Shown one piece after another: positions 35,562-44,806 of a stretch of DNA of 64,000 nucleotides; the first letter of the stretch is position 1, and every line of letters begins with the position of its first letter. Location: NCBI GenBank assembly GCA_965205045.1, contig OZ242031.1, forward strand, positions 2,728,001 to 2,792,000, written 5' to 3'. Position numbers and translations under genes: made by a program. Source of the stretch: UBA6522 sp965205045 (lineage in GTDB: Bacteria > Pseudomonadota > Gammaproteobacteria > Steroidobacterales > Rariloculaceae). The notes under the pieces are model-generated. The model saw only the letters and a list, made by a program, of their open reading frames with translations. It did no database searches and was not told where the DNA came from.

Positions 35562-36917
35562 CTAGTGCCGCCCGGCGTCCAACTTCACGGTCAGCCGGAA
35601 TCCGTTTTCGGCCTCATCAAGCTCCTCGGCGGTGCCGTTGAAGAACAACTCCCCGGTCGCCTCGTCCAGTTCGAACAGCCCGGATTCGTTGCCGCCCGTC
35701 AGGCGGTAGCGCAACGCCTGGCCCAGCGGTCCGGGCGGGCCCAGCGGGCCGAGCGGCACGCGCGCGCGTTCGCCGGGGAGCCCTTCGCCGGGCGAAGGCG
35801 CGCTGTTGGCCGAAACCGTCGTGGAGCGGACCCCGCTTCGATCGCCATCCTCGAAGCGGACCTTCAGCACGTACTCGGTCTTGCCGGGCGCCACATCCGC
35901 CTCGGTGCCGTTGAAGAACAACTCTCCGGTCAGCGCGTCCAACTCGAACAAGCCCGATTCGTTGCTGCCCACCAGCCGGTGCCGGACGTCCGGTCCCATC
36001 CAGTCGGGGCTCGGGACCGTGCCGAGCGAGACGCGGGCCGCGGGGCCGTCGAGGCGCCCGGACGGTGCGTTCGCGCCGTTGCCGCGCGTGCGCCGCACCG
36101 CGGGGTCGTGGGATTGCCCGGCATGGCGGCGAAGCGCCTGGACGATGGCCCCGGACGCGGGCGCGGCCTTGTAGCGCAGCACGCAGGGTTCAGCGTCCCG
36201 CGCCGGCATGCTAACGCGGGCGTAGTACGCTCCTGGTTCAAGCTTCGCCGACAGCCATGCTTCGGTCGAGCCCCTGTGCGTGCGCCCGCAGAGCGGCATG
36301 CCCCCGGCGTCCTCCAGAAAAAGTGCGGCGCCGCCCCGGCTGAACCGCAAACCGAAACTGACCAGCCGGGGTTCGGTCAGCGAGAAGCGGACAAAGCCGA
36401 GGGGTTCGGCGTTGCCGTGAAAGCGCGCGACCGGGAAGAGCGACTCCCGCACGCCCGCGATGTCGCCCAGGTCGCCCGCCTGGGCGCGCACATCGTGCGG
36501 GTCCCGCATGAGCGGCGAATTGGCGAATCCGCCATCGGAGGCGTCCGGCTCGGGCGAGCCGAGGCTGTAGCCGCAGCCTCGGGCCTCAATGTAGTGGGTG
36601 CCGTCGCGGGTCGGAATGAACGAGCACAGCGAGTCAGAGTCCCCGCAATGCTCGGCGCTGGAGGCGCCGGCGAGGAACGCGCCGGCCTCGTCGTAAATGG
36701 CCACCCGGCGGGGACACCGCGGCGAGCCTCCCTGCTCGGGATAGTCTCCGAGCCGGGCCGTGTAGAGCTGCCCGGCCGCCATTTCGAGGGCGACAAACTT
36801 TCGCCCTTCCCCGGCATCGAAGATTCGGAGATTGTCGCATGGCGCGAGGAGGTGGCCGGGCGGGGACGGGGTCAAGCTGAATTCATCGAACACGATAAGG
36901 CTCCTTGGCTTTGCCAT
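35562..36917 (-). CDS. Cadherin-like repeat protein
   Basis: 451 residues without an obvious signal peptide. The N-terminal ~250 residues are a beta-rich domain (FDEFSLTPSPPGHLLAPCDN; several Cys) of unknown family. The C-terminal part holds two cadherin-like modules, each with NESGLFELDxxTGELFFNGT and an EDGDRSG-type calcium-binding stretch. Such repeats bind carbohydrate or other surface proteins. It sits inside the inverted-repeat-bounded segment, opposite in strand to csrA. The frame begins at MAKPRSL; no strong ribosome site is seen. Confidence 0.65.
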   Translation of the reverse strand: MAKPRSLIVFDEFSLTPSPPGHLLAPCDNLRIFDAGEGRKFVALEMAAGQLYTARLGDYPEQGGSPRCPRRVAIYDEAGAFLAGASSAEHCGDSDSLCSFIPTRDGTHYIEARGCGYSLGSPEPDASDGGFANSPLMRDPHDVRAQAGDLGDIAGVRESLFPVARFHGNAEPLGFVRFSLTEPRLVSFGLRFSRGGAALFLEDAGGMPLCGRTHRGSTEAWLSAKLEPGAYYARVSMPARDAEPCVLRYKAAPASGAIVQALRRHAGQSHDPAVRRTRGNGANAPSGRLDGPAARVSLGTVPSPDWMGPDVRHRLVGSNESGLFELDALTGELFFNGTEADVAPGKTEYVLKVRFEDGDRSGVRSTTVSANSAPSPGEGLPGERARVPLGPLGPPGPLGQALRYRLTGGNESGLFELDEATGELFFNGTAEELDEAENGFRLTVKLDAGRH

Positions 36918-37339
36918 TCGTTCACTGTGCGGGAGCGGGTCGGTCGAGTCGGCGAACTCGAACCCGGGTCAAGGCATACCGGGCGGCCCGGCCGGGCGGA
37001 TGGAAACGCGGCACACGGGTTCTTCTTCAATCGACATACACGATCCTTGTGCATGGTTGTTCACGGAGCGCGATTGTATGAGAACGTCCGTTCTTAAACA
37101 ACCTCCGTTCCCGAGCGCAGGCTCAATCGTTCAAAGTCGGTTGGCGCGACAGAACGTGCCGAAAACCGATGCGCGAAGCACACCGCGAAACGGATGGGAA
37201 AGTCAGACGAAACAGGGCGCACCTGGCGACTTGGGATAATCGCGCCGCTTGTCGGCAGCGGGAAGCCGCGGGGACGGGCGCATTCCGCTCATGCGCCCAT
37301 TGCCGAACAGTCCGGCGGGCGCGTCCGCGAGTCGGCCGG
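36918..37339. other. Spacer without a recognised gene
   Basis: 422 bp between the cadherin-like gene and the rpiR-type regulator, both on the reverse strand. I see no RNA gene, no hairpin followed by a T tract, and no coding pattern that is better than the antisense noise. Confidence 0.4.
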
Positions 37340-38206
37340 TCAGAGGGTTTCGGCACCGGGGTCGTGGTTGTCCGGTCGTTGCAGGCCCAGCGCGACGATG
37401 AGCGACTGGGCCAGCACGATGTACGGGGCCAGAGGGGCAACGCCATCGATGCCCGAACAGCGGACCGCGATGTTCACGCTGGCATGGCCGGAAAACGGGC
37501 CCAGCTCGCCATCGGTGAGGGCGAGGACGGGAACGCCGCGCGCCCGCGCCGAGGACATGGCATGAATCGCGGGGTCCGAATCGGCTTCGAACGCGACCGC
37601 GATCATCAGCTCCGCGGGCGTCATGGCCTCGACCTGATTGCGCAACGTGCCCGGGTTGGCGTCCAGGACGAGGCACCGGCGACGCAGCTCGATCAGCCCC
37701 TGGGCGAGACAGGCCGCGACGGGCTGCGCGCGGCCCCGCCCGTAGACATGGATGCAACCCGCCGCACCCATGAGGCGCAGCGCTTCTCTCAACGCGCCCG
37801 CATCGACGTCGGCCGCGAGCCGCTCGATGCCCAGCACCGAGGCGTCCGACATGGCGTCCAGTATTTCCGAAGGATCCGCCCCTTCGGCGCCCCGCATCCT
37901 GCCCCGGACCCTGCGGGCGCGCTCGCGGAACGCGTCTTCGGCCTCGAGCAACCGCCGGCGCAACAACTCGCGCATGTCCGAAAAACCCGTAAAACCGAAG
38001 AGTTTGGCGAAACGCACCAGGGTGGACGGCTGCACGCGCATTTCGCTGGCGGCCTCGGCCACCGTCTGGAGCGCCAGGCGGGAGGGCTTGCCCACCGCGT
38101 GCCGGGCGATTCGCCGCAGTTGCGGGCTGAGCGATTCGAAGCGTCGATGGAGCCGGTCACGGAATGCGCCGAAATCCTTCGGCGCCGTGTGTTCGCCTTC
38201 GCTCAC
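37340..38206 (-). CDS. MurR/RpiR-family transcription regulator (HTH plus SIS domain)
   Basis: 288 residues. The N-terminal HTH_6 domain (LQTVAEAASEMRVQPSTLVR FAKLFGFTGFSDMRELLRRR) binds DNA, and the C-terminal SIS domain (GCIHVYGRGRAQPVAACLAQ ... LMIAVAFEADSDPAIHAM) binds a phosphosugar-type ligand. The length is typical of the family. It has no sugar-catabolic neighbours here; instead a second, HTH-less SIS protein is encoded divergently at 38615. Ligand unknown. Confidence 0.85.
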   Translation of the reverse strand: MSEGEHTAPKDFGAFRDRLHRRFESLSPQLRRIARHAVGKPSRLALQTVAEAASEMRVQPSTLVRFAKLFGFTGFSDMRELLRRRLLEAEDAFRERARRVRGRMRGAEGADPSEILDAMSDASVLGIERLAADVDAGALREALRLMGAAGCIHVYGRGRAQPVAACLAQGLIELRRRCLVLDANPGTLRNQVEAMTPAELMIAVAFEADSDPAIHAMSSARARGVPVLALTDGELGPFSGHASVNIAVRCSGIDGVAPLAPYIVLAQSLIVALGLQRPDNHDPGAETL

Positions 38207-38614
38207 CCGGACCCTCTCGCTGCCACGGCGACCTTCGCCAGTACCAATAGGCCGCGCATCTTAGCAAAAGTTCAATGAAGAAAAACCTTTGAATACTCGT
38301 GTTTCCGAGGACGGTGAAAGCCCGCCGGACACGCATGCACGAAGAGCGGTTTGCAATTGAACGGCTTTTCACTTATAGACGCTCGTTCGAACGATCCGTT
38401 CAATACGGAGGCACCGTCATGGCCGGCACGCCCCTGGTCCATTCGAGCGCGCCCGATCCGGTGGGACCGGGACACGCACGCCATCGAGCCCACGGCGGTG
38501 CGGGCCCGCTCCGCGCGTCTGGACGGTTGAGGGCGGGATTCGCAGACAATCCGGCGTCCCGCGAAGAACCGGTCACGGAGCGCAAACGCTGATGCTCGCG
38601 GAAGCGCTCCCGTC
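38207..38614. other. Divergent intergenic region between two RpiR-type genes
   Basis: 408 bp. It contains a perfect 10-bp palindrome CGTTCGAACG (38384-38393), which could be an operator for the RpiR-type regulator, and AT-rich stretches (near 38270-38300 and 38365-38380) that could hold promoters. No gene is evident. Confidence 0.4.
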
Positions 38615-39139
38615 ATGATTGGCGAAGACCCGGACCCGCTTGACGTTCTGAGCGTCGTCGCCGAGGCATCCGCCCGTGCCGTTGAAGATGTCAGGGCGCA
38701 GGTTTCCGGGGAGCGCTTGAGGGAAGCCGCGCGAATGATCGGCGCCGCGCGCACGGTGTCGGTGGCCGGACGGGATTCGGCGTATCCGGTCGCGGCGTTC
38801 GTCATGGAGGGTTTGAAACGCCTCGGATACCGTGGTCGGCTTCTGCACAGAACCGGACGCGCGGAGCGCCGGCACGTGGCGGGTCTGCGCCCGCGCGACG
38901 TGCTGCTCGCTATCGGATTCGGAAAAGCCTGCCCGTTGGCGGAATTCATTCCGATCGCTCACGAACGCCGGGTCGATGTGATCGGCATCGCCGATTCCCC
39001 GGCAAGCCCTCTGGCAACCGAACCGGACCTGAGTTTCGTGCTTCAGACGGATTCGCGCCTTGCCTTTCAGCCCCTGGCGCCCTGTTTCGTGCTGGCGCAG
39101 GTGCTTCTCATGGCGGTGGAAGATGATCGGTCGCGCTGA
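38615..39139 (+). CDS. SIS-domain protein, RpiR-like without the DNA-binding domain
   Basis: 174 residues equivalent to the C-terminal two thirds of an RpiR regulator: an entry helix (VVAEASARAVEDVRAQVSG), a SIS core (ARTVSVAGRDSAYPVAAFVM ... DVLLAIGFGKACPLAEFIP) and a closing helix. The HTH domain is missing, and the upstream sequence does not encode it in another frame that I can see. It may be a degraded paralogue of the divergent regulator or a ligand-sensing partner. Confidence 0.6.
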   Translation: MIGEDPDPLDVLSVVAEASARAVEDVRAQVSGERLREAARMIGAARTVSVAGRDSAYPVAAFVMEGLKRLGYRGRLLHRTGRAERRHVAGLRPRDVLLAIGFGKACPLAEFIPIAHERRVDVIGIADSPASPLATEPDLSFVLQTDSRLAFQPLAPCFVLAQVLLMAVEDDRSR

Positions 39140-39308
39140 GCCTGTCCCCAGGACCAAAGGGTTGAATAGTCGACGGTGACCGTCGCGGTTGGGAAATCCA
39201 GGCACAAGCGCAGGGACCTTCACGGAAGGGCTGACGGGTAGCTGGAACGCGATCTTGGGCGGGGTGTGGGGAACGGGCCGCGGCAAGCGTTCCTGAAAGT
39301 ACCCCCCC

Positions 39309-42290
39309 TTGCTGGGAGCAGTCCCTGGCGGGGTGGCGGTCCCGTGCGGGCAGCAACATCGCGGCGGCGGGCGGATTCGTTCCGGGTTCATCGTCTACCG
39401 GGCGCGGCCCCGCGCGTGCACGCGGGCGCGCGCTGCCGCGGCGGTGGCGTGATTTCAAGTCTTGACAGCGCGTTTCCGGGCGGTTAGTTTTCCGCCCGGT
39501 CGCCGGGAGCGCGTCCGCCCGAAACGGGCGCCGACGCCCCGGCGAGCCGGACAACAGGACAGGAAGTCCACAGGGGACGCCCCCCGCAGGGGCACCCCGG
39601 GAGGTTCAGGGATGAACGCGCGCCGGTGCCGCGGATCGGTACATTGTTCCCTGCCGGGCCCGTTCGGGGCGCGGCGTTTTCCATTCATCCGGGCCCTCGG
39701 GCGGGGGATCGCGCGGCGCGGTCCCGCCGTGCGGCAGCCTGAACCGTGTTCGCACGAACGGGCGGTTGCCCGGCGCGTGCCCCGGGCGGCGTTGCCCGCA
39801 TCCTTCCCGTCCCGCCCCATCTCGCCGAGGCCGCCGTCCCCGACGGCGCGCCCGCGCGCGAACGGGCCGCGTTCCCCGGCCCCCGGCCGATGCCGGACCC
39901 GCGCGGCATCGGCCCTCTTGTCCCCTCTTTCAACGAGCGCCTGTCACGGAGGACGCGCCATGACCCCGACCCGATCAAGGACGATCATTCCAGTTATCGC
40001 CTCACTCGCCTTCGGCACGTTGATGGCCGGCCCCGCGCTCGGCGCGCTCAGCGCCAGCCCCAACCCCTCCACCACCGGCAGCTACACCGTCAGCGACGCC
40101 TCGCCGCCGGCGCTGGCGGCGGACGTCACCGTCGGCAACCCGCGCCGCTTCCACACTTACAGGCTGGTGGAGACCGCGCCCGGCGGCGCCAGCAACACCT
40201 ACAGCCTGGGCCGCGGCCCGGTCAGCCGGTCGTTCACCGATCAACCCCCCGGCACGTACACGTATCAGCTGCAGTCCTGCGCGCTGATCCTGCTGATCAG
40301 GGCGGGCGAGCTCGTGGATTCGAACCCCTGCTCCAACCTCGGCGGTTCGCTGTCGGTCACGGTGACGCCGCCTTCGCCGGCCGACCCGATGCCGGACTTC
40401 GGCACCGCCACGGTGGCGGCGAAGGGCTGGACGCGGAACTCGCCCATCGCCGCCTTCACCGTGCCCGCGGCCACCGGCGGGGACGCGCCGCTGAGCTACT
40501 CCGACAGCGGCCTGCCGGCCGGGGTGAGCATGTCCAGCGCCCGCCTGGTCTCGGGCACCCCCACCGCCGCCGGCATGGGCACGGCCACCGTCACGGTGCG
40601 CGACAAGGACGGGGACACCGACACGTTGAGCTTCGCCTGGACGGTGGCGGCGCCGGCGACGCCCGACCTGATGCCGGACTTCGGCGACGCGAGCATTGCC
40701 GACCAGTCCTGGACGCTGAACACCCACATCACGTTCGTCAACGTGCCCGCGGCGACCGGAGGCGACGGCACGCTGAAGTATTCGGGCAGCGGGCTGCCCG
40801 CCGGGGTGAGGTTCCTGACAACCACCCGGGTGGTGCTGGGCCGGCCCACCGAGGCCGGTTCGGGCACCTTCACGGTGACGGCCGCCGACGCCGACGGGGA
40901 CACCGACACGCTGTCCTTCGACTGGACCGTGGTGGACCCGATGCCGGACTTCGGCGACGCCCCGGTCTCCGGCAAGTCCTGGAGGGTGGGTCAGCCCATC
41001 GCCGCCTTCTACGTGCCCGCGGCCAGCGGCGGCAACTCCCCGCTGGGATACGCCGCCACCGGCCTGCCCGGCGGGGTGACGATGTCCGCCGCCCGACGCG
41101 TCTCCGGCACCCCCACGGCGGCCGGCTCCGGCACCGCCACCGTCACCGTCACCGACAGCGACGGGGACACCGACACGCTGGACTTCGGCTGGACCGTGAA
41201 CGAGGACCTCATGCCCTCGTTCGGCACCGCATCGGTTGACGACAAGGACTGGACCCTGCGCACCTCGATCGCGGCGTTCACGGTGCCCGCGGCCAGCGGC
41301 GGCGACGGCACGCTGAGGTACTCCGTCAGCGGCCTGCCCCGGGGCGTGCGGATGGCATCCTCCACGCGGCGGGTCTCGGGCTACCCCACAGGCTCCGACG
41401 CCAGCTCCGGCACCGCCACCGTCACGGTCAGGGACGCCGACGGGGACACCGGCACGCTGGACTTCAACTGGTCCGTGGAAGACCCCATGCCGGACTTCGG
41501 CAGCGCCTCGGTCCCGGCCAAGGCCTGGTCGCGGAACAACGCCATCCCGAGGTTCACGGTCCCGGCGGCCACGGGCGGCAACCCGCCCCTGCGCTACTCC
41601 GCCGCCGGGCTGCCCGACGGGGTCGCCATGTCGAGCTTGAGGCGCGTCTCCGGCACCCCCACGGCCGCGGGCTCCGGCGCCGCCACCGTCACCGTGCGCG
41701 ACTACGACGGGGACACCGACACGCTTTCATTCGACTGGACCGTCAGTCCCGAGGACCTGATGCCGGATTTCGGCGCCGCGGCGGTCACCGATCAGTATTG
41801 GGTCACCGGTTCGGCCCTGCGGGCTCCCGCCGTGCCCGCGGCCAGCGGCGGCAACCCGCCCCTGAGCTACGCCGCCGCCGGACTGCCCCGCGGCGTGTCC
41901 ATGTCCTCCGCCCGCTCGATCTCCGGCACCCCGCTCTGGGCCGCCGCCGGCACCGCCACGATCACCGTGGCGGATGTGGACGGGGACACCGACACCCTGA
42001 GCTTCGACTGGACAACCTACGACCCGCTCCGGCTCCCGGTCCTGTCCTCGAAGAACTGGACGCAGAACCGGGCCATCGTGCCCTTCGGCGTGGCCGCCGC
42101 CGGCGGGGTCGCCCCGCTCGCCCACACCGTCGGCGGACTGCCCGCCGGGGTGACCGCGTCCTCGTCGGGCAGCGTCTCGGGCACGCCCACCGGCACCGGG
42201 TCGGGCACCGCCACGGTCACTGTCACCGACGACATCGGCAACACCCGGAACGGCTCCTTCACCTGGCGCGTGGCCACCGAGCCAGTCGAC
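39309..42290. repeat. Right arm of the ~3-kb inverted repeat
   Basis: Closely matches the reverse complement of 28110-31108. It contains leader C and the first part of the second giant gene. The two arms are about 8.2 kb apart and enclose gspD, gspC, leader B, csrA, the cadherin-like gene and the RpiR-type genes. Boundaries are by eye. Confidence 0.8.
39462..39617 (+). promoter_or_regulatory. Leader C: promoter, long nested hairpin and CsrA-like hairpin
   Basis: TTGACA (39462-39467), 17 bp, TAGTTT (39485-39490). The transcript would then form one long stem: CGCCGGG (39501-39507) with CCCGGCG (39538-39544), GCGTC (39511-39515) with GACGC (39533-39537), and CGCCCG (39516-39521) with CGGGCG (39525-39530) around AAA. 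A GGAC/GTCC hairpin (39549-39569) exposes two GGA triplets in its loop (ACAGGACAGGAA). After a GGGG/CCCC stem comes GGAGG, then GTTCAGGGATGAAC (39604-39617), a hairpin with GGGA loop. The last fits the CsrA consensus except at the two positions that pair with each other, which are swapped. Confidence 0.65.
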
Positions 42291-43181
42291 CTGACGCCTT
42301 CGTTCAGCTCCGTCACCGTGTCCGCCAGGAGCTGGACCCAGCACGAGGCCATCGCCGCGTTCACGGTCCCGGCGGCCAGCGGCGGGGACGGCACACTAAC
42401 CTACTCCGCCACCGGACTGCCCGCGGGCGTGACCATGTCCTCTTCGCGTGCCGTCTCCGGCACGCCCACCGCCGCAGGCTCCGGAACCGCCATCGTCACC
42501 GCCCGAGACACGGACGGAGACACCGATACCGTTTCGTTCAACTGGACCGTGTCGGCGGACCTCAAACCGTCGTTCGCAACGGTCACGCTGACCAAGCTGA
42601 ACTGGACCGAGGGCCAGGCCGTTGCCACCTTCACCGTGCCGGCGGCCAGCGGCGGGGACGGCACACTGAACTATGCTGCCGGCGGGCTGCCTTCGGGCGT
42701 CTCCATGGACTCGTCCAGAACCGTCTCCGGCACCCCGGATCGATCCGGTTCGGGCACGGCCACCGTAACGGCAACGGACGCCGATGGCGACACCGCCTCG
42801 GTGCGCTTCGCGTGGACCGTGTCTCCGGGACCGAACGACCGGGCGCCGAGCTTCGCCATGGGCTCGGTCGCGAAGCAGCAATGGCTAGTCCGTCGAGCGA
42901 TCGCCGGACTCACCGTGCCGGCCGCAAGCGGCGGTGACGGCACCCTCACGTACACGGCCAGCGGATTGCCCGCCGGCGTCACGATGTCCAGCGCGCGCGT
43001 CGTGTCGGGGAGTCCGGCCGCCACCGGTTCCGGCACCGCCACCGTGACCGTCACCGACGCCGACGGGGATTTCGCGAAACTGTCCTTCGACTGGGCGGTG
43101 GTGGTCTCGACACCCGTCCTTTCTGCCACCCCAACCCTTCCACGACCGGCAACTTCACGGTCAGCTGGAACGCGTTCCTGA
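39960..43181 (+). CDS. Giant exported Ig-repeat protein, N-terminal part (frameshifted before its C-terminal domain)
   Basis: Starts at an ATG with CACGGAGG upstream and the same signal peptide as the left giant protein. About 10 Ig-type repeats (PDFGxA..., SGLPAGV, VSGTPTAAGSG, DGDTDTLSF) follow. The frame then leaves the protein at a C4 run (43129-43132) and ends at 43181 in a nonsense tail. With one more C the frame would join the segment that continues NPSTTGNFTVSWNAF and runs to 44800, giving about 1,613 residues. Whether this is a sequencing error or a real break cannot be told here. The first seven repeats lie in the inverted repeat; repeats 8-10 differ from the left gene. Confidence 0.75.
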   Translation: MTPTRSRTIIPVIASLAFGTLMAGPALGALSASPNPSTTGSYTVSDASPPALAADVTVGNPRRFHTYRLVETAPGGASNTYSLGRGPVSRSFTDQPPGTYTYQLQSCALILLIRAGELVDSNPCSNLGGSLSVTVTPPSPADPMPDFGTATVAAKGWTRNSPIAAFTVPAATGGDAPLSYSDSGLPAGVSMSSARLVSGTPTAAGMGTATVTVRDKDGDTDTLSFAWTVAAPATPDLMPDFGDASIADQSWTLNTHITFVNVPAATGGDGTLKYSGSGLPAGVRFLTTTRVVLGRPTEAGSGTFTVTAADADGDTDTLSFDWTVVDPMPDFGDAPVSGKSWRVGQPIAAFYVPAASGGNSPLGYAATGLPGGVTMSAARRVSGTPTAAGSGTATVTVTDSDGDTDTLDFGWTVNEDLMPSFGTASVDDKDWTLRTSIAAFTVPAASGGDGTLRYSVSGLPRGVRMASSTRRVSGYPTGSDASSGTATVTVRDADGDTGTLDFNWSVEDPMPDFGSASVPAKAWSRNNAIPRFTVPAATGGNPPLRYSAAGLPDGVAMSSLRRVSGTPTAAGSGAATVTVRDYDGDTDTLSFDWTVSPEDLMPDFGAAAVTDQYWVTGSALRAPAVPAASGGNPPLSYAAAGLPRGVSMSSARSISGTPLWAAAGTATITVADVDGDTDTLSFDWTTYDPLRLPVLSSKNWTQNRAIVPFGVAAAGGVAPLAHTVGGLPAGVTASSSGSVSGTPTGTGSGTATVTVTDDIGNTRNGSFTWRVATEPVDLTPSFSSVTVSARSWTQHEAIAAFTVPAASGGDGTLTYSATGLPAGVTMSSSRAVSGTPTAAGSGTAIVTARDTDGDTDTVSFNWTVSADLKPSFATVTLTKLNWTEGQAVATFTVPAASGGDGTLNYAAGGLPSGVSMDSSRTVSGTPDRSGSGTATVTATDADGDTASVRFAWTVSPGPNDRAPSFAMGSVAKQQWLVRRAIAGLTVPAASGGDGTLTYTASGLPAGVTMSSARVVSGSPAATGSGTATVTVTDADGDFAKLSFDWAVVVSTPVLSATPTLPRPATSRSAGTRS

Positions 43182-43228
43182 CCGAGCACAACGAATACTT
43201 CCTCGTCGAGACCGCGCCCACCGCGACC

Positions 43229-44800
43229 GTGACCTCCCATGCGGTGGATGCCGTTCGCTCGAAGCAGTTCGTCGCCAAGCCCGACGGAACGTACTCCTAC
43301 CGGATGAGGGGATGCCGTACCGAATACGACCGGGACATCAATGCGCCGTCCTACCGCTGTATCGATCTCGGCAATGCGCTCACGGTCACGGTCGACGGGC
43401 CGGTGCCGGACTCGGTCGCCAAGCAACTGAGGTACACCTACACCGCCCACGTCGGGGACTTCGACGGCAACAACCACACGGACCTGCTGATCAAGCGCAC
43501 GTCCGCCGGCGTCGGCGCCGGGATCTTTCAGACCGTCATCCTGAGCCAGGAATCCAAGGGCAAGTTTGCCCTGGAGGCCCCGTCCGAAACCGGGATCTTG
43601 ACCGCATCCGCGTTCCCGGTCGCAAGCGGCGTCGACCTGGTTGTTGGGGACTTCAACCTGGACGGGTTCGTGGACGTGCTGCTGCGCGGCCTGGGAAGCG
43701 CCATCACGGGCGAGCTTGACCGGATCGTGTACGCGCCCGGCGGAAAAACCGGCGGTCATCCAACCAAATTGAAGACCGTGGACACGGCATTCAAAAAGTT
43801 CCTCACCCAGGTGAATGCGTGGATCGACGACCCCCGGTATTTCGACAAGAACGCCGTTAGCGTAACGAGCGTGCAGACCTCGGGATTCACGATTGTGTAC
43901 CATTGCATGGACGACGAATCAAGCAACGTCTACTACACCGACTACCCGTGTCCTTTCAACCATACGGAACTTGATAAAGTCTACGAGCCGTTCACCAACG
44001 TAGTTACCGTGATCTCCTACGGGAACTTCAACGGCGATGCGCTGAAATTCTCCCGGCAGTTCTCCTTGGTCGACGGGCGCATCAATCCGGACGTAACCCT
44101 GGGCAGCCAGGCGGCCAGAAATCTAAGCGGGATTTTCGAAGACGTTCTTGGTGTCGAATTCTTTAACGGGAATCTCGAACAAGCCTGTTCCGGAACGCTG
44201 TCCTACGATGCTGATAGCTCCCTGCCATGCGACAGTCCAACGCGGATCGGCAGGATATTGTTTGGATTGGTCGACATACTCATTCCGCCAGCTCAGGCCC
44301 AGGATAGTTCAACCATCAACACGCAATTGCCCGGGGATACGCCGGGAATCGTGGGATACGGTGCAAACTTTCCAGCGTCGCATGGTGGCGGAAACTATCG
44401 AAAAGGCCAGTACGGTACCGCCACGACGATCGAGTCACTGGAAGACCTTGGCGAGCGGTGGATAGAGAAGTACCCGAACGGACCGGCGATAGGTGTTGGC
44501 GACATCAGCCTGCAGGGTGGCGCGGAGTGGCCCGAGGACTGGCACGAAGGACATCGCGACGGCAAGAATGTCGATATCCGACCGCTACGCAAGGACGGGA
44601 CCAATCAACGGGTAAGGTACGACAATGAAGTTACATACGATCAAGCAAAGACCCAGGAACTGATCAATGAAATAGAAAAGGACGACAATGTCTGCGCGAT
44701 TTGGTTTAATGACCCGGATGTTGAAGGCGATAGAATAGAGATAAAATCTGATCCGCGCGGCAAGCACGATAATCACATCCATGTCCAGTACTGCGAGTAG
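43229..44800 (+). CDS. Giant Ig-repeat protein, C-terminal part with murein-peptidase-like domain
   Basis: Continuation in the +2 frame, coding-like from about 43133. An FG-GAP-like stretch (GDFDGNNHTDLLIKR, GDFNLDGFVDVLLRG) and a segment shared with the left giant (INPDVTLGSQAARNLSGIFE) precede a C-terminal domain unique to this copy. In it, DWHEGHRDGKNVDIRPL and a final GKHDNHIHVQY give the His...Asp and His-x-His pattern of LAS/M15-M74 peptidases, metal enzymes that cut peptidoglycan cross-links. The start given is a GTG inside the real reading frame and is probably not a true start. The next gene begins 6 bp later. Confidence 0.75.
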   Translation: MTSHAVDAVRSKQFVAKPDGTYSYRMRGCRTEYDRDINAPSYRCIDLGNALTVTVDGPVPDSVAKQLRYTYTAHVGDFDGNNHTDLLIKRTSAGVGAGIFQTVILSQESKGKFALEAPSETGILTASAFPVASGVDLVVGDFNLDGFVDVLLRGLGSAITGELDRIVYAPGGKTGGHPTKLKTVDTAFKKFLTQVNAWIDDPRYFDKNAVSVTSVQTSGFTIVYHCMDDESSNVYYTDYPCPFNHTELDKVYEPFTNVVTVISYGNFNGDALKFSRQFSLVDGRINPDVTLGSQAARNLSGIFEDVLGVEFFNGNLEQACSGTLSYDADSSLPCDSPTRIGRILFGLVDILIPPAQAQDSSTINTQLPGDTPGIVGYGANFPASHGGGNYRKGQYGTATTIESLEDLGERWIEKYPNGPAIGVGDISLQGGAEWPEDWHEGHRDGKNVDIRPLRKDGTNQRVRYDNEVTYDQAKTQELINEIEKDDNVCAIWFNDPDVEGDRIEIKSDPRGKHDNHIHVQYCE

Positions 44801-44806
44801 GGTGAA

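Noticed and set aside
39612..39959. N-terminal extension of the giant gene from the ATG in the leader hairpin
   Set aside because: The Arg/Pro-rich stretch is not a signal peptide. The ATG at 39960 has its own strong ribosome site and a clear signal peptide. The upstream ATG is better explained as part of the GTTCAGGGATGAAC hairpin.
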